Source: Rhabditoides inermis (lineage: Eukaryota; Nematoda; Chromadorea; Rhabditida; Rhabditidae). Taken from it: a stretch of DNA of 64,000 bases. Of the stretch, positions 35,482 through 51,951 are shown piece by piece. The notes under the pieces were generated by a model that was not told the DNA's origin, made no database searches, and saw nothing but the letters and a program-made list of their open reading frames with translations. The stretch is taken from NCBI GenBank assembly GCA_963966185.1, contig CAWZYM010000253.1, positions 1,368,001 through 1,432,000 on the forward strand. The letters are read 5' to 3'. Made by a program: the position numbers and the translations under genes. The stretch's first letter is position 1, and each line of letters begins with the position of its first letter.

Positions 35482-37810
35482 TTAAGCACGATATCCGGAC
35501 TCAGCAGCGGGCGCGGGAGGGGCAACCTCAGCAGGGGCCTGCTCAACGGGGGCAGGGGCCTCCTCGGGAGCGGGGGCGGCGGGAGCGGGGGCTCCTCCAA
35601 CCGGAGTCACGGCCTCGTCTCCGTAGGCGTTACGCTTGGCACGGTATCCAGAAGGAGCAGAAGGAGCGGGAGGGGCAACCTCAGCGGGGGCCTGCTCAAC
35701 GGGGGCAGGGGCCTCCTCGGGAGCGGGGGCGGCGGGAGCGGGGGCTCCTCCAACCGGAGTCACGGCCTCGTCTCCGTAGGCGTTACGCTTGACACGGTAT
35801 CCAGAAGGGGCAGAGGGAGCGGCAGCTCCGCAGTCGGCGGGGGCCTGTCCGGAAGGGGCAGCGGGCTGCTCAGGGGCAGGGGCGGCAGGAGCGGGGTATC
35901 CTCCGGAAGGAGCAGCAGGGGTCACGGCCTCGTCTCCGTAAGCGTTACGCTTGGCACGGTATCCGGAAGGGGCAGAGGGAGCGGCAGCTCCGCAGTCGGC
36001 GGGGGCCTGTCCGGAAGGGGCAGCGGGCTGCTCAGGGGCAGGGGCGGCAGGGGCGGGGTATCCTCCGGAAGGAGCAGCAGGGGTCACGGTCTCGTCTCCG
36101 TAAGCGTTACGCTTGGCACGGTATCCAGAAGGGGCAGAGGGAGCGGGAGGAGCAACCTCAGCGGGGGCCTGCTCAACGGGGGCAGGGGCCTCCTCGGGAG
36201 CGGGTGCGGCAGGAGCGGGGGCTCCTCCAACCGGAGTCACGGCCTCGTCTCCATAAGCGTTACGCTTGGCACGGTATCCGGAAGGGGCAGAGGGAGCGGC
36301 AGCTCCGCAGTCGGCGGGGGCCTGTCCGGAAGGAGCAGCGGGCTGCTCAGGGGCAGGGGCGACAGGGGCGGGGTATCCTCCGGAAGGAGCAGCTGGGGTC
36401 ACGGCCTCGTCTCCGTAGGCGTTACGCTTGGCACGGTATCCAGAAGGGGCAGAGGGAGCGGCAGCTCCGCAGTCGGCGGGGGCCTGTCCGGAAGGGGCAG
36501 CGGGCTGCTCAGGGGCAGGGGCGACAGGGGCGGGGTATCCTCCGGAAGGAGCAGCAGGGGTCACGGCCTCGTCTCCGTAGGCGTTACGCTTGGCACGGTA
36601 TCCAGAAGGGGCAGAGGGAGCGGCAGCTCCGCAGTCGGCGGGGGCCTGTCCGGAAGGGGCAGCGGGCTGCTCAGGGGCAGGGGCGGCAGGGGCGGGGTAT
36701 CCTCCGGAAGGAGCAGCAGGGGTCACGGCCTCGTCTCCGTAGGCGTTACGCTTGGCACGGTATCCAGAAGGGGCAGAGGGAGCGGCAGCTCCGCAGTCGG
36801 CGGGGGCCTGTCCGGAAGGGGCAGCGGGCTGCTCAGGGGCAGGGGCGGCAGGGGCGGGGTATCCTCCGGAAGGAGCAGCAGGGGTCACGGCCTCGTCTCC
36901 GTAGGCGTTACGCTTGGCACGGTATCCAGAAGGGGCAGAGGGAGCGGCAGCTCCGCAGTCGGCGGGGGCCTGTCCGGAAGGGGCAGCGGGCTGCTCAGGG
37001 GCAGGGGCGACAGGGGCGGGGTATCCTCCGGAAGGAGCAGCAGGGGTCACGGCCTCGTCTCCGTAGGCGTTACGCTTGGCACGGTATCCAGAAGGGGCAG
37101 AGGGAGCGGCAGCTCCGCAGTCGGCGGGGGCCTGTCCGGAAGGGGCAGCGGGCTGCTCAGGGGCAGGGGCGACAGGGGCGGGGTATCCTCCGGAAGGAGC
37201 AGCAGGGGTCACGGCCTCGTCTCCGTAGGCGTTACGCTTGGCACGGTATCCAGAGGGAGCAGAAGGAGCGGGAGGGGCAGCCTCAGCAGGGGCCTGCTCA
37301 ACGGGGGCAGGGGCCTCCTCGGGAGCGGGGGCCGCAGGAGCGGGGGCTCCTCCAACCGGAGTCACGGCCTCGTCTCCGTAAGCGTTACGCTTGGCACGGT
37401 ATCCAGAAGGGGCAGAGGGAGCGGCAGCTCCGCAGTCGGCGGGGGCCTGTCCGGAAGGGGCAGCGGGCTGCTCAGGGGCAGGGGCGGCAGGGGCGGGGTA
37501 TCCTCCGGAAGGAGCAGCAGGGGTCACGGCCTCGTCTCCGTAGGCGTTACGCTTGGCACGGTATCCGGAAGGAGCAGAGGGAGCGGGAGGGGCAACCTCA
37601 GCGGGGGCCTGCTCAACGGGGGCAGGGGCCTCCTCGGGAGCGGGGGCTGCAGGAGCGGGGGCTCCTCCAACCGGAGTCACGGCCTCGTCTCCGTAAGCAT
37701 TGCGCTTGTGGACTAAATTGATAAAGGATCAATGTGAATTGTTTTTTATTGAACTCACTTGACTTGGCGCTTGCGAGAGCGAAGAGCGCGAGAAGAAAGA
37801 AGGTCTTCAT
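35482..37810 (-). CDS. Secreted Pro/Ala-rich tandem-repeat protein with dibasic junctions
   Basis: Exons 37759-37810 and 35482-37712, 760 residues. A signal peptide MKTFFLLALFALASA is followed by 14 copies of a unit of about 50-54 residues headed by KRNAYGDE. Type A units (5) contain VTPVGGAPAPAAPAPEEAP and no Cys. Type B units (9) contain VTPAAPSGGYPAPAAPAPEQ and one Cys in ADCGAAAP. Order from the N-terminus: A B A B B B B B B A B B A A. Units are joined by SGYRAKR, a furin-like dibasic site. DNA copies are nearly identical, pointing to recent unequal exchange or conversion. A TATA box lies 34 bp upstream of the ATG. No known family recognised; a cuticle or matrix protein, mucin-like secretion or multi-peptide precursor are all possible. 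Function is not assigned. Confidence 0.88.
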
Positions 37811-37843
37811 GACTGCGAGAGTGATCATCAACCCACTCGCCTA

Positions 37844-37852
37844 CCTTATATA
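37844..37852 (-). promoter_or_regulatory. TATA box of the repeat-protein gene
   Basis: TATATAAGG on the minus strand about 34 bp upstream of the start codon, implying a very short 5' leader. Confidence 0.65.
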
Positions 37853-38061
37853 CGGCGCGCGAGTGACCTTCTAGATTAAACTAGACCACCACTCGCTCTC
37901 TGCCCCTGCAGTTTAGCTATGCTATTTCTCGCATTACTCGGGTAATGACAATACCGTGAAAACTGATATATCGGAAACTGCATAGCATACGGGCTAGTTA
38001 TTGTTACTCCCTTGATTCTTCAGAAAATAGTGAAAAAAACACATCTTTATTCAAAAAACAA

Positions 38062-42958
<4,897 letters not shown>

Positions 42959-43446
42959 AGTCACAGGTGGGGTTGTCAAGACTAGTGTGGGGAGACTGTA
43001 AGCGGGAAGACTTTCACGCATCATGAAGCTGTTCATAACCAACAACGCGCATAATCTACTAATATTACCAAGATTCTAGCGCAAACTATCTCATAGTTCT
43101 GTTATTCCTTTCGCTTGCCTGGTAGTTTTTAATCACATCGGATTATAACTATACGAATGAACGTCGTTCTGAGATCATCTCACCAATATTAAGTATTACT
43201 TTGCGAATGTTTTATCACAAGCATGTTTTATTCTTTCCCATAATTCCGTTCAAAGACTTCGTACAATGGAACACGAGAAAGACTTGATTATAAATAAATA
43301 CTACCACCACTGAGCGGCGGACGACTAGAGAAAGAAAAAAAAGAACGAATAGAATCTGTGTGTCGAATGAGGTGATATGCGTGAAAGAGAATGGAGTGTG
43401 AGCAGGGGCGCGTTGACAGATCGCACAGGTTGATATTTGGAGGTGT
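42959..43446. other. Intergenic between receptor cyclase start and astacin 3' end
   Basis: No gene is seen. Both flanking genes are on the minus strand, so this holds the cyclase promoter and the astacin 3' UTR. Confidence 0.5.
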
Positions 43447-46400
43447 CTATCCGAACTGCTGGTAGATGGGCCGCGAGTCGACGAAGCTGGCGACCGCCTC
43501 CACCTCCACGGGCTCATCTTCTGCCTCCGGCGCCGGTCGTTCCGGTATATCCATCGCTGTCTGTAATTGAACTCTTCGTAGTATGTATTACGCGTGGAAA
43601 AACGCTAAAGTCTTTCCACTTTGTCTGGTATATTTGTTGCCGGATGTTTTCTCAGAAGATGCGTTCAGCTTTTTTCGAAAGCAAAATGTTCTGATAGACT
43701 AGCAAGGCATAGGCAAATTGAAATGTTTGCGAAAATTGAGAGTTTAACAATTCAACAATGGTCTAAGGTAAAACAGCAGTTTGATTGGCTTCCCACATAA
43801 CTCATATATGAGTGTGTCTTTGAGAAAGAAACGTGATAGCACGATAGCTACGGTAAACAGAAAATCTTTGCTCCGTTAGAGGTTTATTTGAACGAAAAAA
43901 AACGACACCATAGCCCAGCGTATTTACAAGCGCCCGAAACTAAGATCTTTCGGAAAAAGAGTGAAGAAAACCCACGTCTGCATTGGACGTTCCACTGCTG
44001 TGCTTCGGAGCGGCAGCGGTGCGAAGAGGCAGCAGATTGGACGTGGGCTTGAACAGCACAGTGGATATGCATACTACATCAGAAACACATATGAACTACA
44101 ACACATGTTTGTACGCACATTAGTGCATTAGTCATCAGCAAATGATTTCCGGGATGCTTTCAAGAACATGACATAACTCATTTGAAAAGCGTATTCAAGT
44201 TTCAATCATTCCAGAACACACCACACACCTACGCAAAAAATACTATATGAAACCATTTAATCTCTCATGAGATAAGTTTATTTACTCAAAAAGATGGGGA
44301 ACTCTTACCTGTATCGGTGGACTGCCGCAGAATCCGCAGCTCTCGGCGCAGAACTCTCGCATGATCTTCTCGAAGAAGAAGCTGCGACACCGGTCCAGCC
44401 ACCGCCAGCACAGCGTCGTGCGGTCGCGGCAGTCTGCAAACACACACTCGTGACTCGTGAACACTATGATATAACATGTTCTGGGTGCGTTCGTTCGACA
44501 TTTTCTCAAGTTACAACACCCTTCTTTGAAACAGCTGAAACGAGATGAGTATACGCGCACCATTCTGCGTCTCTATCGTGGGTATGGTTGCGACGGGTGG
44601 GGCGACTGGAGTGATAGCGGGTGCGGGTTGTGGAATGGACGTGCCGCCGCCAGCCGGCAAGTGCTCCCGACAGCCGTACATCAGGTTGATCTTCAGCAGG
44701 TCCACCTGCAATCCATTCAGTCATATCATCCTGCTAGACCTTGACGCACCGGGCTGAAATCGATGGCGCTTCCGATGACGGACGTCATCTCGGGTCGCTT
44801 CGCCACCATAGTCTCGAAACCATTCTTCGAAAACGCAAGACTGCAACAACATTCGTTTTCTTTTATCCTTTTTTTCTACGATCCCTATTTTTATTCCTTC
44901 AAGTTTTCGCGCTGGCTCTACAAGTGTTTGATAAGCGATGATAACATGACATTTTTTTCAACAAAAAAATCACGAAACGTTCTTCAACAAACAAAAAAAG
45001 AATTCCCACCTGTCGTAGTGCATGATAGAGTGATAGTCGTACTCTTGTCCATAATAGGAAGATTCCAGAAGATCCACCTTTCCGAACTGGTCATACGCAT
45101 CTGTAATTTGCAAAGTTATCACATTTCTAGAAAATGGAAATAGTACATGAACACTATGCACAACACTCCGTCGATTACATTGCTGGAAAAAAAGAAGATA
45201 CCCTTGTCAATGTTGTGCCATAGCACTGATATGTGCGAGTCCCTGTCCCATCTCTCGTGCTCGTGATAGAAGCCCACAGAGTGCATCAGCTCGTGGATTG
45301 CTGTGTCGTACTAAAACACTATTTTGCTAGAGCAGACATACGACAATCTTCTACGAATCTGTTTCTGAATAACTAGGTGAACGGATCGACGCAGCGTATT
45401 CCCACCTGCATGCATCCATCATCCAGGGAGAGCTCCTGCCGCCCGCCCGCTTTGCCCACGTCCGAGAAACAACTAAAAGAATGTGAATTTAATTTTGGTA
45501 GGATTATGTTGTACAGTATACAGTATACGAAAAAACATCTTGCAGCGAAGATGTCTCTTTTGTTCTTAGCCTATCGATTCCACATCAGCTACGTATTAGT
45601 ATTGCAAGAGGACTATATCTATGTGTATTTGGAAAACGTCATCCATACTAAAAAAAACAATATGCTCACCCATCGATTTTTCCTATGTAGAGGTAGTCAT
45701 TGTCGTAGGCGGTGCGTGGAGAGAAGCGGATACACGTGCGCTTCTGATACTCCTGAATAACAAATCGTTCATTTCTCATTTTTGTGAAACTGCACTCTGG
45801 ACTCACTGCGAAGCTTCTGGCGAGCACTGCCCTCTCCCTCTCGTTGTACTGGTTGGAGACGACGTAGGGAATGCGGCCGTTCGGCCATTTCTTCACTCCC
45901 GAGATCACTCCATTCCTCCGCGCACCTTCCCGACGCGTTTTCTGGATTGACTTTGTTTCGCGGCTCTTCCCAATCACACGTACTTTCCAGAAACTTGTTT
46001 TAAAAAAAAGCTAGGCGATTTATCATTCTTGTTTGACAGCGTTCAGAACACATCCCCCGTTCGATATCTGTCTATGGAAAGTGAAACGGATTGCGTGAGT
46101 GTGAGTAGTGTGTGAGGGGAGAGAGGGAGAGAGGCGAGGGATATCATGGCGCAACCGTCGATACGGACAGCATATGTCCGGTTTTCGAGAGCCGTCATAT
46201 GTAGAGAGTGAAAACGAGAGGCGGTGAGGCAAGGATTAGCATTACCGGGGATGACACCACACGCACGCAAATGAAAAGTATGCGCAGAGTGAAACTAGAC
46301 TGCGCGAGAGTCGCGAGAGCGGGGATCAAGGTCACACGACAATTATGCAACAGAACACAACTCTAGACTGGAACGACGATGAGAAATACTTGGACTCACG

Positions 46401-47582
46401 AGTGTCCAGGACGCTTTTCCCCGGATGTCTCCCCTGTGGAATGTCTGGTGGGCGAGGATGTGGGCAGAGGACACAGAGTCATTCAAAAGCAGCTCCGCGT
46501 TCTCGAAGTCCGACTCGGTTAGGAAAGATTCGTCGGCGTCTGAAACGATCATCAGTTATCTATAGCACTCTCATCAGCTGTAGCCGTTTGTGACTGAAAT
46601 TTTTATGATCCTCTAAACTTCGATCGGTCGGTGCAGTGCCATGCCAATCCATAAAGCATAAATCTCATCAATTCACGAAACTAACGCAACCGCTAATCCT
46701 CTTACCAGTGATGCAATCGCGCATGATCGATGAAATTCGAGATCGAGAAAAACTGGCTAAATAAACTATCACCATTGAGTGGTCGCAGAAAGTCCTCCTC
46801 GGTGAGAAACGTCTGCTCGGACGTATCTGAAAAACATCAGCTCATAAAAACATTGATAGCATGAATGTATCATGTATTGTTTTTCGTGGTTTGATCATTA
46901 GATCAAGCACGTTGCGTCACACACATCCGTGTTGCTCATCATCTCCGATCGTCCCGCGGCCTCTTGAAACCGAGAATGCAAACACACTCGCACACACTCC
47001 CGCTTCCGGTGGCGCGAAGTGAGTGCGAGTGTGTGTGAGTGTGTGCGAGATACATTGGAGAGGCGGCCCTTCTCTCATGGAGCCTGATCAAACAACCACA
47101 CGGCTGCTTCCGCAATCGGCAGTGCCTGACCCCCGGGGCGACACAACCACATTGTCTCCCTGCGGCTTATGACTTTTCGCACTCTGTGCATGAGTGTGTA
47201 TGTTTGTTTTGCTAGTCAACTGAAGTGGCTGCCGACGGCTCGGAGGTGTCAGCACAGCACATCATATCGGATGTGTTTGCCCGAGATATGCCACGCGCGT
47301 GCCTCCACTCCACCTTCCGGAATCCGATGTGATACAGTTCATTTCAAAGTGATAAGCAAAATACGGTTGGATCTTGGAAGGCGATCGAGAAAAAAATAGA
47401 ACAATTGCTATATTCTGTGATCTGGCTGGTGTACAACGATGTATGTTGTATGAAAATGAAAGTGAAATCACAAACTAGAAGAAAAAACACGTACCGACAA
47501 TGGAAGCAGCGGCCGAGCCGCATAACAGAGCAAGTAGAGCGAGTGATGATGGGGACAGCAGTCGGGGGGCTATCAGTGACAT
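43447..47582 (-). CDS. nas: Astacin zinc metalloprotease with ShKT domain (NAS type)
   Basis: A secreted protease of 421 residues in 12 exons: 47495-47582, 46773-46826, 46400-46539, 45807-45965, 45670-45752, 45406-45472, 45202-45310, 45010-45100, 44750-44840, 44561-44705, 44309-44433 and 43447-43560. Signal peptide with LALLALLCGSAAA; acidic propeptide with two related SEQTFLTEEDF and DESFLTESDF segments; basic maturation site KTRREGARR near 105; catalytic domain with HELMHSVGFYHEHERWDRD (zinc ligands in HExxHxxGxxH from residue 202) and Met-turn SIMHYD near 260; Pro-rich linker; ShKT domain about 345-380 (CRDRTTLCWRWLDRC, CAESCGFC); acidic tail ending YQQFG. Active-site residues are intact. 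The last intron (43561-44308) is long. The member number within the NAS family is not assigned. Confidence 0.93.
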
Positions 47583-50300
47583 CGGAGACAACAGAGGCAC
47601 ATTCCCATCAGCACAACACCGACTCCTGCAAAGTGTCAACGATAGCCACACTGAATCAGCAACTTTCAATACTGGAGTCTGTCCACACGTTTGAATAGAT
47701 GGAAACATCCGCGATACAATGACATTTGCATCGATATCCGATTTATGATAACACACAATCACGAAAATGCAACACAACTACATCAACAACGAACAGGATC
47801 CCCAAAGTGTGTGAACTAGTTGTGCAATAAAACAACAACTCGTTGATAACAGTACATAGAAAACAGTTTCGGAGAGCAGGTCCAAATATGTAAATGGGAG
47901 TTGCCAGCCGCGTCGGCTCCCGTATGATCTCAACCACCTCTCTGTTTCGCGCGGGGCGGTACTCACTCACTAACAGTCACCCCTTGCTGCGCGTTTTTTC
48001 GCACTGCCGACCGGTCCTCCCTCTCTCTCATTCCCTCCCGGCGGAGCGCGGCGGCAGAGACACGGCGAGAGAACACGCCAGATCGAGAGAGCAGGTGATC
48101 GGATGGCCGGCGGAGACCCAAGGTGCGAACACAAATCGCTCGCCAAAAGCGGGTGTGTCCGAGGGAGAAAGGGGCAATAGGAGGAACAAGAAAAACGATG
48201 TCTGAACACATGTCTGAACCGCTGACAACAAGAGGGTGGGAGGGTGTTCAGTGGGTGGAAGTGAGTGGCGAGGAGAGGAGAAGAAGTCCACACAATCATG
48301 TTCCCTTTCCGGGACACAATCACTCAGTCAACACTGCCACATGAGTGAGTGAGTTTCGGAAAGAACGGGAACGGCCCATCGATATCGCCTCCGATCACAC
48401 AGTACTATGTAATCCATTCAAATCCACCAAATCCCAAAGGACCGAATAATAGTGGCTCAACAAGTGTTGGACAACGCCACTTCTGTCCCCCCATGTTCTT
48501 TCGCGAAACGGTACTATTAGGAGACGCTCTCTGTGTTTTTTTCTCTTTCTCGACATCGGATAGCCTGCACTCGGGTCAACAACGCAAAGACACAAAGCTC
48601 TCCTTTCGAAAGGTGTGTTCTCGAGGAAAGGAGATCGTCCTCAGCATTTTTCCGGATGGATTTTCAGATCTGGAGAGCTCACTTCTTTCCGCGGATTGCT
48701 CACTGCTCACACATCAAGAGCGCGCCCTCTCGAGCTCTGAAACTGCCGAACACGCAAAAAAGCTCCACTCATCAAAACACTTCCCTGATCCGATGTTTGC
48801 ACATGACTATTTGAAAAGCAATTATCCAGATTCCATAGCTACTGATGTTTTGACAATTGTAATGACACACTCGAATAACAACACAGGTTTTTTTTGAGTG
48901 TATGTATATAATTCACAACGGAGTTTCTTTTTTTGTGTCTTCTTTTTTGCGAAGCTCGCGCTGCGATCGCATAATCCGAGACCGTTTCCTCACACTCTGC
49001 TGTCGTCTAATCGCCTCACTAATCACTCCTTTCTGCGAGACCAGAGTGCAGTGGCTGTCCGGCCAAAGAGGAACCGAAGAACGGCTGGAAGACACCCACC
49101 GGGCAGGAGAACAGGTCCTGTAGGCACGAGAGGGGCCTGGGAGATCCCACAAGATGTGCGCGGTCAGTTTATGCCCTGTTCTAGAGACGACCACACTCGA
49201 GTGTCTCACTCGAACAAAAACACGTGAGATAGAGAAAGAGAAGAAGTAGAAGAGAAGCACAAACAACTCGAAAGGGCACTATAGATATGATGAATGTGAG
49301 GGTTTTCGTTGTTCGCAGATTAGACCTTGACACTCAATCAAATGTTTTCATGAATCATAAATGACTTTCTTATTATAGGGAATGACACGATTTGATTTTT
49401 TCTTCTACAAACCCGATAAAATATCACCGCTGTAATATCTGAAGAAGTACATTTTTATAAGTAATTTGTGGTTGCTCATTCGTTCACAGGCATCTAATAA
49501 AGGGATGTGAGTTGTGAGACGAACCCTTGCACGTAAAAAAAGGAGAATTGGACACAGCCCAACCAAACGCTCACTCGACAGTACCACACCGCTAAATGAA
49601 ACGACCGTAACAGTGAACTAACACAGGCAGCTTGCGCACCCGTCTTAAACATGGCCATATACACAGTTTTTCATGCTGATTCCGAAAGCATAACTTTTCC
49701 GAAATAGTTGTTTGAAATAATTTTTGACTGCCACCGAATAGACTACCCATGGAAATGACCTGTCAACAACAGCAGCGTGGCCGAATGGATAGTGAGTTGG
49801 AAAGTTAGAAACGACCATAGGTGTGATATCGATGCGATGTCGCTATGCGGCGAAAGTTTTTGCCGGTTCTATTTTTCATCGCATGTCACCTGACTTGTCT
49901 CATCGATATTTGTGAAAATCTGAAATTGGGTATCTGTCAAGTTGTCAAGCGCTGTTGCTGTTTCGTACTTGTAATAAACGAACAATGATGTAGAGTGTTG
50001 CCGTCTTTCTTTTCAAGTCGGATACAAGTCGGATACAAGTCGGATACACCGATACCGATACTCGTCGGAATGAATTGTGATAAAAAAAATTGTCATGAAA
50101 TATATACAGTGTACAAGGCAAAAACATTGCGTTGACTATCATTAAATAGGCTCATTCCACAATCACTCAGTGTTTGATTGTGCGGAACGTGGAAATCGCA
50201 GGGCAACCGAGAGCCGTCTGTCTGCCGATTGCATCGCTGCCATGCCGGCTCATCTGCTGCAGATCGCCTGCTATATCACCCAACCACTCTCAAACCTCAC
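47583..50300. other. Intergenic region, no supported gene
   Basis: Contains scattered open frames without domains, including 182 codons at 48349-48897 (+). Near 49770 a tRNA-5'-half-like sequence with an A-box (TGGCCGAATGG) has no matching T-arm. At 50015-50048 an 11-bp unit AAGTCGGATAC is repeated three times. The astacin promoter is expected just above 47582. Confidence 0.5.
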
Positions 50301-50329
50301 CGCACCACCAACTACACTCGGATACACAG

Positions 50330-51728
50330 TGCCAGTTCGCCACCACCAATGCGGCACGATTCTCCGTGCAGCTATTCCGTCCAGATGGCACTATCGCAAA
50401 GGTACGTGAGGCGTTTGCGTTTTCTCTTTCGGATTGCAGCAGTGCTACACCGGTGCTTCGTTCGCACACTCTTCCATGGAGGCGCTCTGCCAGTTCACGA
50501 GGACAGAGGGAGAGCGGATCGGCTTCATGCAGGTAAAACATGTTGTCATAGTTGCGGTCAGTCTTTTCAAACCACGCCTTTGGAATACTCCATCATCGTT
50601 TTTTTTTTTGCCCGAATCGCCCCTAGAACACTCCTGAATTGTCTTCGAAACACGTCGGGACCGCTCCCGAATAGACTGACCGCATCTTATACTACCTGTC
50701 CTCGCAGGCGTTCGCCAATCTCGACATTTCTTCTTGTGTCGACAGCGGAGCGCACGCATTGCAGCACTTCAGACTGCAGGTGGGTCAGACCGCCGAGCGT
50801 ATCACACTCTACAATCCCAGCAAACCGCGCCGCTGCTGTCACTCTATCTCGAGACGACGACTCGCAGTGCCCATGTGACGCGCGCATCGCCTGTCATGGT
50901 CGCCGAGCTGCTACACAAGAACTATACGCTAGCGAAGAACCGTAGGCTAACATGAACTTGTCATATGCAATCAAATGTTCATTCGGAATACCTAAAATGG
51001 TCATATGTTTTTGGGCCGAATGTTGCACACACTGTTTGAAACCTATTTGAAAGGCTTGCTCGGGCGCGTGGTGCGCACCGATCTCTCGGCGGACAACGTG
51101 GCGTGGTTCAACTCCACGTGCGACGGCGGCCTCGTTCCCCTCTACGACGTGCAATACGTCAACACAGCAACCAACAACCGTACGTTCGAGGGGAGAGTAT
51201 GCGACTGCGTTTATATTCGATAGCGGTTTGCAGCCGTCCAAATACTGTCCACCGATCGGAGTAGGGGAGCGAGGAACGGCAGAGCGACGCTGCAAGGCTA
51301 CTGCGTGGCGGCGGCGGCGGTGTGCAAGGCTGACATCGCCATTCACTCGGGCGATCGACGAGGTGTATTCATTCAGAGGCATGGTGGGCACATGTTCCGT
51401 TGAACATTTTGCCTGCACTTTCGAGGCATCTCTCGTTCCTCACGAGAGGATTCGAGTTCATTTTTGCTGACCGCAAGATGTGTGATCCTCACGGAAATTA
51501 GTATCTTTATTTCTGTAATCAAGTGTACAAGCTCCCCCACTATCTCCCTGAATAAAACTATAGTTCCAAAGTTTTCCCACAATTTCTCTGCAGTATACCG
51601 GAACTATTAAAAGTGGTTCAGGCATCGAGCGAATGGTGACGGTCGGAGTAGAGGAGCTGGACAACCTGAACAAGAAACAGATCATATGGGACATCAGCCC
51701 CAAGCCTATGTGCTACACTTGGAAATAG
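50330..51728 (+). CDS. Unrecognised nematode protein, 5' end unresolved
   Basis: A chain of in-frame exons with good splice sites: about 50330-50400 (FATTNAARFSVQLFRPDG), 50441-50532 (QCYTGASFAHSSMEALC, ERIGFMQ), 50708-50779 (AFANLDISSCVDSGAHALQ), about 50823-50940 (QTAPLLSLYLETTTR, MVAELLHKNYTLAKN), about 51050-51180 (LLGRVVRTDLSADNVAWF, TCDGGLVPLYD), about 51234-51364 (GRATLQGYCVAAAAVCK) and 51594-51728 (YTGTIKSGSGIERMVTVGV, ending in CYTWK). Paired Cys residues and the absence of basic domains suggest an extracellular protein, but no signal peptide was identified because the first exon is not resolved. Intron positions before 50440 are uncertain. No known family is recognised. Confidence 0.6.
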
Positions 51729-51951
51729 AGAAGTACACATTCCAGATTCCAGTCAATACGTATTGTAATTATGAAGACACACACTATTTTATTATATCAT
51801 TTACGTAACTTCGTTGTGATAAACTTTTATAGCTTCAAGGTTTGCGTTTTCAACATTCAACAACAAGAACGAACCATAACAAGTACGCGAGACCATATTC
51901 TCATCGAGATACAATTCACAGATCATAATCATCATAATCGTACAGCCGCGG

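Noticed and set aside
36204..37721. 505-codon Arg/Gly/Gln-rich open frame antisense to the repeat gene
   Set aside because: It is the antisense shadow of the homogenised repeat array; the opposite strand has a signal peptide, intron and TATA box, and this frame has none.
43994..44092. Possible extra exon of the astacin gene (reads ISTVLFKPTSNLLPL in one frame)
   Set aside because: It cannot be joined to both neighbours in frame, while the ShKT exon joins directly to the last exon in phase.
48349..48897. 182-codon open frame on the plus strand
   Set aside because: No domain, no codon bias, no splice context; probably chance.
49769..49800. tRNA-Ser/Leu-like 5' half
   Set aside because: An A-box-like sequence is present, but no anticodon stem or T-arm can be folded downstream.
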